Source: CBDBJQ01 sp965206405
Lineage (GTDB): Bacteria; Pseudomonadota; Alphaproteobacteria; UBA8366
DNA length: 64,000 nucleotides
Reading direction: 5' to 3'
NCBI GenBank assembly: GCA_965206405.1
Contig: CBDBJQ010000006.1
Coordinates: 1,984,001-2,048,000 of the forward strand
Made by a program: the position numbers and the translations under genes
Notes under the pieces: model-generated
Database searches by the model: none
What the model saw: the letters and a program-made list of their open reading frames with translations, nothing else
Told to the model about the DNA's origin: nothing
Shown: positions 25,756-34,900 of the stretch, in pieces
Numbering within the stretch: position 1 is the first letter of the stretch
Layout of the letters: each line of letters begins with the position of its first letter

Positions 25756-26308
25756 AGGTCGCGTCTTCCGCGGCGTCTTCCACCGTGTCTTCCTCCGGCC
25801 CATGGTCATGGGAAGACGGGAATAGCGGCTCGTCGAAGCGGATCCAGCGGTAATAGATCTGGATCAGGCGTACCGTCATCAGCCCGAAGCCGAAGACGAG
25901 GCAGAGATAGGGCCATTTCTGGGCAATGCCGAGGACGGGAGAATCGAAGGGTAGCTGCCACAGCGAATAGTCGAGCACGATGCTCTGCCAGGTCAGGAAG
26001 ACACTGAAAGAGAACCAGATCAGATCGCTGAAGATCATGGCCGCCGTCTCCAGTTTTCCGGGGAACATGTGGATCAAGTTCATGACCCGGATATGGGCGC
26101 GCTCGCGCACCGCCCAGGACGTCGATAAATAGACCGACCACAGCATCGCGTAGACGGCGATTTCGTCGGACCAGGAGACCGGCGCCGAGAAAACGTACCG
26201 CATCACGACCTGGAAGAAGACGAGCACCGTCATGATGCAGACACAGGTGCCTGCGATCACTTCTTCGAAACGCCGCTCGAGAAATCGCCAGATGGTCGCC
26301 AGCGTCAT
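25748..26308 (-). CDS. TRAP transporter small permease (DctQ)
   Basis: 186 residues from ATG (MTLATIWRFLERRFEEVIAG). Four transmembrane helices, with VVMRYVFSAPVSWSDEIAVY, the usual RYVFN..ISWSEE-like DctQ signature, between helices 1 and 2. The C-terminus is acidic. It pairs with the DctM encoded immediately downstream, with overlapping frames. Confidence 0.93.
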   Translation of the reverse strand: MTLATIWRFLERRFEEVIAGTCVCIMTVLVFFQVVMRYVFSAPVSWSDEIAVYAMLWSVYLSTSWAVRERAHIRVMNLIHMFPGKLETAAMIFSDLIWFSFSVFLTWQSIVLDYSLWQLPFDSPVLGIAQKWPYLCLVFGFGLMTVRLIQIYYRWIRFDEPLFPSSHDHGPEEDTVEDAAEDATYV

Positions 26309-26504
26309 ATTCAAATCGCCTAGACCAATATCATCCGGGCCACACCAGCGCAGGTATTGCCATAAACGCAAATCATGGCGGCGAAAACCGGTTGGGCTCC
26401 GCCGCGAATAAAACTGCCGTCATAATCGACGGAAAGCCGTTCGACGGGTTGCGTGCAGCGTCCGTGGAGACAACCGCACGCTTCCGTTGTCTCAATGTGG
26501 AGCG

Positions 26505-27497
26505 TCAGTTCGCTTCCGCGTTGATGGCTTTGATCAGCTCGACATATTCCTGCCCACGCTTCTTGGCGAAGGCATTGTGAACCTTGGCTGCAGCAGCGAT
26601 GAACGGCTTGGTGTCCGGGGAGGTGAACTTGACCCCTGCCGCCTTGAGCTTGTCGATGACCCCAGCCTCGCCCGACAGCGTCTCCTTGCGCGCCTTGTCG
26701 GCGGCAAGATCGGCAGCGGCATAGAGCTGCTCCTTTTGCGTGGCGTTCAGCTTGGACATGAACTTGTCGCTGACGAAGAACGGCGGCGTCAACGCAAAGT
26801 GTCCGGTCAGCGCAATGTGCTTGGCGACTTCATGGAACTTCTGCGCATAGATGACGTCGACCGGAAGATCGCCGCCGTCGACGGTGCCGGTCTGGACCGC
26901 CGTCAAGGTCTCCGACCACGCCATCGGAACCGGATCGGAACCAAAGGCTTTGTAAGTGTCGACCATCACGACGTTCTTCGGTACCCGGTACTTGAGCGGC
27001 GCGAAGTCCTCGATGCTGTTGATCGCTTTCTTCGTGTTGTAGATATGGCGGAAACTCACCAGCGAAATCTTCACTAGGTGAACACCGGCTTCTTCCGGCA
27101 TGTTGCCCCAGATTTTCTGTCCAACGGGACCGTCGACGACCCTGATGGCATGCTTGTAGTTCTGCAACATGTAGGGAAGCACGAGAAGGTCGATCTTCGG
27201 ATAGAACGGCCCGGAATTATTCTGGGCGATCAGGGTGCCGTCGAGGGTGCCGAGCTGGAGCTTTTTGAACATGTCCTGCTCGCCGCCCATCTTGAAGCAG
27301 CAATGGGTTTTGACGGTGACTTCACCGCCAGTGGCTTTAGTGAACTCCTCGGCGAACGTGTTCATGAACGTCCCGTAGGGGTGTTTATCGGTCGTCGCAT
27401 AACCGATGTTCATGAATTTCTTCGCCGATGCAGGGCCGGCAAATGCCAGTCCGGCAACGAGCGTAGCCGCAACCAGTGTGAGTAATCTTGTGTGCAT
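26505..27497 (-). CDS. TRAP transporter substrate-binding protein (DctP)
   Basis: 330 residues. A Sec signal peptide spans about residues 1-25 (MHTRLLTLVAATLVAGLAFA, cleavage near ASA-KK). The mature protein has the DctP fold, including PFYPKIDLLVLPY and the conserved arginine region YRVPKNVVMVDTYKAFG, then GTVDGGDLPVDVIYA. Periplasmic receptor for the TRAP permeases at 24454-26308; the 196-base gap to the small-permease gene holds no gene. The ligand is not predictable from sequence. Confidence 0.94.
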   Translation of the reverse strand: MHTRLLTLVAATLVAGLAFAGPASAKKFMNIGYATTDKHPYGTFMNTFAEEFTKATGGEVTVKTHCCFKMGGEQDMFKKLQLGTLDGTLIAQNNSGPFYPKIDLLVLPYMLQNYKHAIRVVDGPVGQKIWGNMPEEAGVHLVKISLVSFRHIYNTKKAINSIEDFAPLKYRVPKNVVMVDTYKAFGSDPVPMAWSETLTAVQTGTVDGGDLPVDVIYAQKFHEVAKHIALTGHFALTPPFFVSDKFMSKLNATQKEQLYAAADLAADKARKETLSGEAGVIDKLKAAGVKFTSPDTKPFIAAAAKVHNAFAKKRGQEYVELIKAINAEAN

Positions 27498-27908
27498 TAG
27501 ACTCTCTCCTCAATATGCGGATTAACCCCGCATACCGTAGCATTAAAAATTACCCTGCCATAGCTCCGACCGCATAAACACGGCCGATTGGCGGCAAGGC
27601 ACCTTCGGGCGATATACCTTTCCCGAATAAAAAGGCAACTCATAAAGACAGGAGAAACCAATTCCCGACCCGGTGCCGGTCAGGCCTAACTTCGGTCTCA
27701 ATCGGTCCCGCCGTGATCCGGCCTGGTCTCGGGCTGGTTCTGGATTGCGCGGCGATGGTGACCTAATATCCCGCTGACATTCCTACTGCGGTTTCCCCTG
27801 CGGTTTCCCCTGCGGTTTCCCCTGCGGTTTCCCCTGCGGTTTCCCCTGCGGTTTCCCGACTGCGGCACGATATCCAGGCTCGCAAGGCCCGCTGGCAAGG
27901 CTCACAGG
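27498..27908. other. intergenic between divergent dctP and hemB, with tandem repeat
   Basis: 411 bases without a supported gene. It must hold the promoters of dctP (-) and hemB (+). The right part contains the 12-bp repeat array at 27789-27860. No hairpin with a U-tract or known riboswitch is visible. Confidence 0.6.
27789..27860 (+). repeat. 12-bp tandem repeat, six units
   Basis: Five perfect copies of CGGTTTCCCCTG (27789-27848), then a sixth ending GAC. It ends 48 bases before the hemB start. There are no spacers, so it is not a CRISPR array. Copy-number change could alter promoter spacing of hemB. Confidence 0.92.
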
Positions 27909-28988
27909 ATGAACACAGACCCCACATCCTTTCCCACCCGGCCCTTAACGCCGGTTGCCCCCCTGGCGCCGGCTGGCAACGCCGGGCAGCACCGGGAAAC
28001 CTCGCCCGGTTTCCCGACAACCCGCATGCGCCGCAACCGCAGCGCACCCGGGGTCCGGCGCTTGGTCGCGGAAAACCGCCTCACCTGCGACGACCTGATC
28101 TGGCCGATGTTTCTCATCGATGGCGAAAATCGCTCTGACCCCGTAGATTCAATGCCCGGCGTCGTACGCTACACGGTCGACCGCGTCGTCGGGGCAGCCA
28201 CTGAGGCCCAGGCGCTCGGCATCCCGGCGATCGCCTTCTTCCCCTATACCGATCCCGATCGCAAAACCACCGATGGGCGCGAGGCGCTTAATCCCGACAA
28301 CCTCGTCTGTGCGGCGGTGCGTGCCGTCAAGGCAGCGTTGCCCGAGCTAATGGTGGTCTGCGATGTGGCGCTCGATCCCTACACCACCCACGGCCATGAC
28401 GGGCTGATGGCGGGCGAGGAGATCCTCAACGACGAAACCATCGATGCCTTGGTCCGCCAGGCCCTGGTCCTGGCCGAGGCCGGCTGCGACACGGTAGCGC
28501 CTTCCGACATGATGGACGGGCGCATCGGCGCGATCCGCGCGGGACTCGATGCCAGCGGGTTCCAGCAGACCCGAATCATGGCTTACGCGGCAAAATACGC
28601 CTCCAGTTTTTATGGGCCGTTCCGCGATGCGGTTGGCTCGGGCGAGATGCTGGCCGGCGACAAGAAAACCTACCAGATGGATCCGGCGAATTCCGACGAA
28701 GCCCTGCGCGAGATCGCGCTCGACATCGCCGAGGGCGCCGACATGGTGATGGTCAAGCCCGGCATGCCTTATCTGGACATCCTGTACCGCATCAAGGAGC
28801 GCTTCGGGATGCCGACCATCGCCTATCAGGTGTCTGGCGAATACGCGATGCTGCAGGGTGCGGTCGACCGTGGCTGGCTCGACGACACGGTAATCCTGGA
28901 AAGCCTGCTCGGCTTCAAGCGGGCCGGGGCCGACGGGATTCTCACCTACTTTGCGGTCGCGGCCGCAAAAGCCCTCAAAACCAACTGA
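27909..28988 (+). CDS. hemB: porphobilinogen synthase (delta-aminolevulinate dehydratase)
   Basis: 359 residues, slightly long because of a 40-residue Pro-rich leader before MRRNR. Schiff-base lysines K229 (MAYAAKYASSFYGPF) and K283 (MVKPGMPYLD) are present. The metal region DVALDPYTTHGHDG lacks the zinc cysteines, which marks the magnesium-dependent type. It condenses two ALA molecules into porphobilinogen. An internal start at residue 40 is possible. It is followed by accessory DNA rather than its usual neighbours. Confidence 0.96.
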   Translation: MNTDPTSFPTRPLTPVAPLAPAGNAGQHRETSPGFPTTRMRRNRSAPGVRRLVAENRLTCDDLIWPMFLIDGENRSDPVDSMPGVVRYTVDRVVGAATEAQALGIPAIAFFPYTDPDRKTTDGREALNPDNLVCAAVRAVKAALPELMVVCDVALDPYTTHGHDGLMAGEEILNDETIDALVRQALVLAEAGCDTVAPSDMMDGRIGAIRAGLDASGFQQTRIMAYAAKYASSFYGPFRDAVGSGEMLAGDKKTYQMDPANSDEALREIALDIAEGADMVMVKPGMPYLDILYRIKERFGMPTIAYQVSGEYAMLQGAVDRGWLDDTVILESLLGFKRAGADGILTYFAVAAAKALKTN

Positions 28989-29245
28989 CCGAATCGGCTG
29001 TGGGTTCCGATTGAGGCTATCGGCCGTCTCGTCGGTGACCGAGGTGACCCCGACTGTTGGCCTATGCCGGTTGACATTTTCCGCATCACGACCGCCCTGG
29101 CCCTTGCCTGGCCCACGATCGCGTTCAATGCAACGGCACAAATGCCGCCGATGGACAAATAGCTAACCCGAATATTTCATGAAGACGTCCGGCCGTCTTC
29201 AGGCCGTACTATCGCGTTGGAAACACGGTGACGAAGGGATAACCA

Positions 29246-30334
29246 GTGACAAGCAAAGATGAGGACACGACCCTACCGGTAAAGCCGACCCATGATGCGC
29301 TGTTCCGCGCCATCATTGACGACAAGGACCGCGCGGCAGCCCTTTTGCGCGATTACCTGCCGGAGCGGGTCAGCGCGCAGATGGCGGACACACCGCCCAA
29401 GCGCGTTGCGGGCAGCTTTGTCGACGAGGATGCCCACCTGAAGCACAGCGACGGGCTGTTCGAGATCACGCTGAAGGGCGGACGCCCGGCCCTGGCCTAC
29501 GTGCTTTTGGAACACAAGTCGGTTTCAGAACCGGCAACACCCCTGCAGATCCTTGGATATATGCTGCGGATATGGCTTCGCTACGGCGATGGACAGGCGG
29601 CAAGGTTGCGCGCCCTGCCGGTCATCGTGCCGCTGGTGTTCTACCATGGGAGCCATTCCTGGAATGTGCCGCGGGTGTTCGGAGAGATGTTTGATGCGGG
29701 TGAGGATATGGCGCGCTATGTGCCGTCGTTCACTTACGAGGTTCATGATCTCGGCAATATCCCGATGGAAGAGCTGTCGCATAATCCTCACGTGATGGCA
29801 GGATTGGCTGTGCTCAAATTCGTGAAGCACCGCTCCGATATGACGCGCGAACATCTGGAGGAGATACTGCGGCGGCTGCCGTTTGGTACGAATTTTGCCG
29901 GTATTGTTCTGCGCTATTTTGTGGCACGATACGAATGGACGCAGCCGGACATGGAGGCGGTACTGGACGGAATAGACGATGAAGGAGGCAAAGCGCTGAT
30001 GGGAACACTCGCAGAAACATGGAAAAAAGAAGGCGAAGCCAAGGGGCTTGCCGCCGGGGAAGCGCTTGGCCGTGAAAAAGGGCTTGCCGCCGGGGAAGCG
30101 CTTGGCCATGAAAAAGGGCTTGCGGAAGGCGAAGCCAAAGGCCTTGCGGAAGGTGAAGCCAAAGGTGAGGCCAAATTGCTGATGCACCTGCTGGTAAAGC
30201 GGTTTGGCCCCCTGCCCGAGCCCGTGATCGCACAGATCGCGGCGGGAAGCATTGATGATCTGGATCGCTGGGTGGACCGGGTGCTTGATGCCGCTGATCT
30301 GGCGGCCGTGTTCGGGGAACGAAGGGATCACTGA
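29246..30334 (+). CDS. Rpn-family recombination-promoting nuclease (PD-(D/E)XK)
   Basis: 362 residues; GTG start with AAGGGA 6 bases upstream. The N-terminal Rpn/transposase-31 nuclease domain starts THDALFRAI. Catalytic residues fit D69 (KHSDGLFEI), then E89-x-K91 (VLLEHKS). From about residue 253 a hydrophilic repeat region (GEAKGLAAGEALGREKGLAA) is repeated with variations, followed by a DUF4351-like C-terminal helix bundle (LLVKRFGPLPEPV). Rpn proteins cut DNA non-specifically and have been linked to RecA-independent exchange and phage defence. It lies just inside an IS1380 end. A second internal start is annotated separately. Confidence 0.88.
   Translation: MTSKDEDTTLPVKPTHDALFRAIIDDKDRAAALLRDYLPERVSAQMADTPPKRVAGSFVDEDAHLKHSDGLFEITLKGGRPALAYVLLEHKSVSEPATPLQILGYMLRIWLRYGDGQAARLRALPVIVPLVFYHGSHSWNVPRVFGEMFDAGEDMARYVPSFTYEVHDLGNIPMEELSHNPHVMAGLAVLKFVKHRSDMTREHLEEILRRLPFGTNFAGIVLRYFVARYEWTQPDMEAVLDGIDDEGGKALMGTLAETWKKEGEAKGLAAGEALGREKGLAAGEALGHEKGLAEGEAKGLAEGEAKGEAKLLMHLLVKRFGPLPEPVIAQIAAGSIDDLDRWVDRVLDAADLAAVFGERRDH
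29999..30334 (+). CDS. predicted intragenic short Rpn product (RpnS-like), in-frame
   Basis: Within the rpn gene an in-frame ATG at 29999 is preceded by a near-perfect Shine-Dalgarno sequence AAGGAGG (10-base gap). Translation would give 111 residues: MGTLAETWKKEGEAKGLAAG, the repeat region and the DUF4351-like bundle, without the nuclease domain. In E. coli, Rpn loci encode such internal short forms that neutralise the full-length toxin. Here the internal SD is stronger than that of the main start. The call is a prediction from these two features. Confidence 0.55.
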   Translation: MGTLAETWKKEGEAKGLAAGEALGREKGLAAGEALGHEKGLAEGEAKGLAEGEAKGEAKLLMHLLVKRFGPLPEPVIAQIAAGSIDDLDRWVDRVLDAADLAAVFGERRDH

Positions 30335-30353
30335 GGGTTTGAAGCGATGATCC

Positions 30354-30569
30354 ATGCTCATCACAGCCAACCAGCCCTTCGGAGAATGGAATGCAATCTT
30401 CCCCGATCCGGCAGTGACGCTGGCAGCCGCCGACAGGCTCGTCCACCACGCGACAATCTTCAAGATGAACGTGGAAAGCTACCGGCGCAAAGCCGCTGAA
30501 CACGCCAACGGCCCCGGCCGCCAGGCTCAAGCTCAAAGAGCAACACCGGCAAACATCAAACCGGATTGA
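30354..30569 (+). pseudogene. IS21-family istB, 3' remnant
   Basis: The first 45 or so residues read LITANQPFGEWNAIFPDP, then AADRLVHHATIFKMNVESYR. I recognise this as the C-terminal end of IstB, the AAA+ helper of IS21-family transposases. The N-terminal Walker motifs and the whole istA gene are missing. Downstream, CCGGATTGACGC (30561), CCTGATTGACGC (30658) and CCGGATTGTCGC (30681) look like the multiple terminal repeats of an IS21 right end. Confidence 0.75.
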
Positions 30570-30754
30570 CGCTCTGCGACAATCAAAACCCACAAAAACC
30601 TTGATTGTGGCGGAAAAGCCCGCCGCCATCACAAACGTCGCGGCCAAGGATTCTCATCCTGATTGACGCGCACCTCTCACCCGGATTGTCGCGCTACACG
30701 TGCAGCGCGGCCCTCGAAAATATCCGCAAGGTGCCGTAGCGCCAGAACCTGCCT

Positions 30755-31243
30755 TTGTCGGAAAGCCCAAGCGCTTTCATCGATCAAAATGGCCGACCGA
30801 AGCCAGCCAGCGACAAACCCGGCGCGGCCATCAACCTCAATATCGGGATGGAGACCGGCACGGGCAGGACCTGTTGTTATATCAAGTCCATTTTCGAGAT
30901 GAACAAGCTCTATGGCTGGTCCAGGTTCATCATCATGGTGCCGTATCATGGTGCTGTCGATCGCCATCCGCGAAGGCGTGGCCAGGTCGCTGGAGATGAA
31001 GTCGCTGGAGATGACGGCCGGGCATTTCGTTGAGGGCTGCGGCAAGAAGGCGCGGTTCTTCATCTACAACTCCAGGAGACTGCACGAGCCGGAGAGCTTT
31101 TCTTCTGACGCGGGAATCAACGTAATGGTGATCAACGGGCAGACCTTCAATGGGACGGGTGCCGACAATCGCCGTATCCATGAAGAGCTGGACGACTTCC
31201 AATCACGCCGCCCCATCGATGTGATCGCCAGGAACCGGCCGGG
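30755..31243 (+). pseudogene. type III restriction enzyme Res subunit, internal fragment
   Basis: Two frames give one helicase segment. The first has AINLNIGMETGTGRTCCYIK and IFEMNKLYGWSRFIIMVP; the next, from about 30955, has SIAIREGVARSLEM, ARFFIYNS, SFSSDAGINVMVINGQTFN and EELDDFQSRRPIDVI. This is motif I and the following part of the Res subunit DEAD-like helicase domain. The Walker A lysine is Arg (ETGTGRT), a frameshift lies near 30950, and the N-terminus and nuclease end are absent. It stops where IS1380 sequence begins (about 31246). Not functional. Confidence 0.75.
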
Positions 31244-31245
31244 CC

Positions 31246-31571
31246 CGGTCGTGGCGCAGGGCGTCGTGGTCGTTCAGGTCCTCGTAACCCAGGGGCAGGC
31301 TGTAGATCCGTTGCCGCAGCATATCCCGCAAACTGTGCTCAACCTTGCCCGCCTGCCGGTCGTCGGACAGCCGCCGGGCAAGCGATGCCGTCAATCCCGG
31401 CAGGTGATCCGCCCCGCGCAGCAGCAAAACGCCGCCGTTGCCCGTCACATGACCTCCATCGAAGCCGGTGGTTACCCGGCGTTTACGACAGGTTGGAAAT
31501 TCCAGCTGATCGGGGGTACAATCTGTCACCGCTGAATCCTTGTGTTTGATCATTTCAAGTAACTGAATCAT
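31246..31571 (-). pseudogene. IS1380-family transposase, N-terminal fragment
   Basis: The first 107 or so residues (MIQLLEMIKHKDSAVTDCTP to DLNDHDALRHD) are nearly identical to the start of the IS1380 transposase at 41049. Homology ends near 31246, where a type III restriction fragment in the opposite direction takes over. The DDE catalytic core is missing, so it is inactive. Confidence 0.85.
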
Positions 31572-31621
31572 AACACGAATACGGGATTTAGCGGTGCCTG
31601 TTCATGAAATATTCGGGTTAG

Positions 31622-31918
31622 CCAACTTCCCGGCCCTTTCACCCGGTTCGGAGAAACACAAGGTTTTCGAGAGACGCACTGCGATCAAAATCATGGCATC
31701 CATTGTATTCCCGACTGCCAGAATGTTTGTGGCCTGACTGCGACCTCCCTCTCACTTTTTGAGATGGTGCAATCGCTGGAACGGCCCGGGCAGCTGCCAC
31801 TCAAACTCATGGGCTCATGGGCTCATGGGAGCGGTCGATGCTGATGGAAAAATCAGCCGGATGCGAAGCTTTTCGCGCTTTCGGTTGCCAATAGCGCCCG
31901 CGGCGTTGCTGACCGGTG
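31622..31918. other. intergenic between the patchwork element and the ABC exporter
   Basis: 297 bases with no recognised gene. It contains a 9-bp direct repeat (CTCATGGG-type, three copies near 31805-31829). The region is downstream of the ABC transporter gene, but I see no convincing terminator. Confidence 0.5.
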
Positions 31919-34900
31919 CTATTCGCCGGCCGGGACCGCCTCGACGGCGGCGACGGCGGGCACAGCGACCGGGTGATCGACCAGACCCGCCGTCTGCCGG
32001 CCGACAAGCCCGGCATAGAGTCCGCCCTTTGCAACCAAATCCCGGTGCGTACCGGTTTCGGCCATCCGCCCTTCCTTGAGCACGACGATGCGGTCGACGT
32101 TGCGAATCGTCGACAGCCTGTGGGCGATGATGATGGTCGTGCGGTCGTGCATCAGTTCCTCAAGCGCCGCCCGCACCACGCCCTCGTTGACGGCGTCGAG
32201 ATGGGAGGTTGCCTCATCGAGAATCAGGACCGGCGCATCGCGCAGAAACGCCCGGGCGATCGCAACCCTCTGGCGCTGGCCGCCGGAAAGACGCAAGCCC
32301 CGTTCGCCAACACCAGTATCGAGCCCGTCCGGCAAACCCGCAATAAACTCGCCAAGCGCGGCTTTGGCGACCGCCACCTCGAGCTCCTCTTCGGTTGCGT
32401 TGGGCTTGGCGATCAGGATGTTCTCGCGCAGGGATTCGTTGAACAGGAAGGTTTCCTGCGCTACCAGCGCCACCCGTTGCCGGAGGCTGTCGAGGGGAAA
32501 TTGCCGCAGATCGTGCCCGTCGATCTGGATCGACCCCTCCGTGGGGTCCCAGAACCGCATCAGGAGATGGCCACTGGTTGTCTTGCCGGCGCCCGACGGG
32601 CCGACCAGGGCCAGGGTTCCACCCGAGGGTACGGAAAAACTCACATTGTCCAGTGCCGGCTTAGCCCATGAATCGTAGCGGAACGACACCCCCTCAAACG
32701 TAATATCACCGCCGCCAGAAACCCGCGGCGGGGCCATGCCCATACCGTCCTCCACCGGCAGGGGTTCGGCATCGACCGCATGCAGACGCCGCACCGACCC
32801 CAGGGTGTCGGCAAGCTGCCGGCCAACATTAGCGATCTCCGAGACGGGCAGAAACGCCGCCATTGCCAGCAGGGAGAACAGCGGTAGCAGACCATTATCG
32901 AGCGCACCGTTTGTTGCCAGCACTGCGCCCGTGACGACGACCGCAAGCCCGCCGAGACCGGTTGCAACATCGAGGAACACGGTCTGCAGGGTAAGATTCC
33001 TGAGAAACGGCTCGCGAATCTCGTGATAGCGGGTGAGGCGGCCGAGAAATTCCTGGCGTCGTTCGGACATATACGCAAACGCCGTCAGTTCCGGCAGACC
33101 CTGTAGCGTATCCACCACATGGGCGTTCAGTTCGCCGAGCGCCTCCTTGGCGCGCGAGGCCAGCACATCGACGCGGCGGCGCATCAGGAACGGGCTGACC
33201 ACCACGGCGAGAAGGAAGGGTGCGAGGGTAACGGCGAGCATCAGCCCATTGAAACCCAGCACCACGAGGACGGTTCCCGGCACCAGCACGGCGACAAGGG
33301 CGGGCGCAACGGTATGAGCAAAGAAGTACTCCACCATCTCGACGTCGTGGGCCGCCATCGCCACCATGTCGCCGCTACGGTGGCGGACCATGTAGGCGGG
33401 GGCCAGCTGATCGAGCTTGCGGAACAACGCGATGCGCATGTCGGCGAGCAGGCGGAAGGCCATGTCATGGGCCATCCATGATTCGAACCAGTGGAAGATG
33501 CCGGCGACCGGCGCCAGCACGGCAAGCCATACCAGCAGATCCTTGAAATCCTCGAAACCCTCGCCTGTCTTGACGGCCCGGACGATGAGGGCGCTGACCA
33601 CCCCGACCCCGATGAAAGCGAAGACACGCGTGATTCCGAGTGTGAAGGTTATCGCCAGCTTGCCCTTGTGCGGCGCGATATGGCCAAACAGCTTTGCCGC
33701 CGCCTCAAACCAGCCAAGGCCCTCGGCCGCAACAATGCCTGTGTCGGAATCAGCAGGGCGATCTCCGATCAACTCTGCCGGACCATCCACCGGGTCGTCG
33801 ACCAGGGCGTCGACCAAATCATCGACCGGACGGTTTTGCCCGTCGGCATCCGCCGTTGTGGTATCGCCCCCTGCCCCTGCCGGCATTGCCTGCCCGGCGC
33901 CGCCCTCGGCGATCTGAGCCGCCATCAACCGCGCATAGGCACCACCGCAGTCCATCAGCTCCCGGTGTCGGCCGCTCTCGGCGACATGTCCGTTTTCGAC
34001 CAGGAAAATCCGGTCGCTGCCGATCACGCTCGACAGGCGGTGGGCGAGGATCAGGGTGGTCCGCCCGACCATCAGCTTCTCGAGAGCCTCCTGTATGACG
34101 GCTTCGTTTTCTGCATCGACCGAGGAAAGCGCCTCGTCGAGCACCAGGATCGGTGCGTCCTTCAGCAGGGCCCGGGCGATCGCGATGCGCTGGCGCTGGC
34201 CGCCGGAAAGACGAATCCCGCGCTCGCCGACAACGGTCTTGTAGCCCTGCGGCAGGTTGGCGATGAAGTCATGGATGTTGGCTGCCCGGCAGGCATTCTC
34301 GTAGTCGCTCTGGGTGGCGTTCGGTTTGCCGATCCGCAGATTGTCCTCGACCGTCCCGTGGAACAGGTAGACATCCTGGCTGACCACCGCGACCTGCCGG
34401 CAGATCTCCTCGCGCGGCAATGCGCGCAGATCGATACCGCCGATGCAGACCTCCCCGGCATCGGGATCGTGAAACCGGAGCAGCAGGCGCACGATGGTGG
34501 ATTTGCCGGCGCCGCTCCGGCCGACGATACCGACCCGTTCGCCGGCGGCGACCTTGAAATCCATGCCCGTATGCACGGTGCCGCGGCCGCCGGGGTATGA
34601 AAAATGAACGTCCCGGAAGGTAACAGTCGGCTCGAGTGCATCTCCGGGCCAGTCCTGTGGCTCCTCCAGCGTCGAGGAGGCATCGAAGAAACCGAACAGC
34701 GTCTGGGCCGAGGCCTGGGAAACCATGCCGTTGTGCATCAGTGCGCGCATGTCGCGCAACGGGCGGAACACCTCAACTCCGAGCATCAGGAGCATGACCA
34801 GGATCGAAAGTTCCATCTGCCCTTCCGTCACCCGAAAGGCACCATAGCCGAGCGTAACGGCGGCGCCGACGGCGATACCGGTATCGGTGATGCCGCGCGA

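Larger units (their letters stand above)
29163..31621. mobile_element. patchwork bounded by IS1380-type inverted repeats
   Basis: The left end (CTAACCCGAATATTTCATGA from 29163) and right end (its exact complement, to 31621) form a perfect 21-bp inverted repeat. They match the two ends of the IS1380 element at 41003-42642; the shared sequence extends to about 33 bp on the left. Inside are, in order, an Rpn nuclease gene, an IS21 istB 3' remnant with IS21-like terminal repeats, a type III restriction Res fragment, and only the first 107 or so codons of the IS1380 transposase (minus strand). The flanking bases differ on the two sides (CTAA and TTAG), so the ends may come from separate insertions. 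It lacks an intact transposase of its own. Confidence 0.75.

Noticed and set aside
27789..27860. CRISPR array
   Set aside because: Units of 12 bp are directly adjacent, without unique spacers, and no cas genes are near. Same reasoning for 57164-57235.
28989..29162. Possible small gene after hemB (ends TAG at 29160-29162)
   Set aside because: About 50 codons can be read with a hydrophobic stretch, but there is no start with a ribosome site and no family that I recognise.
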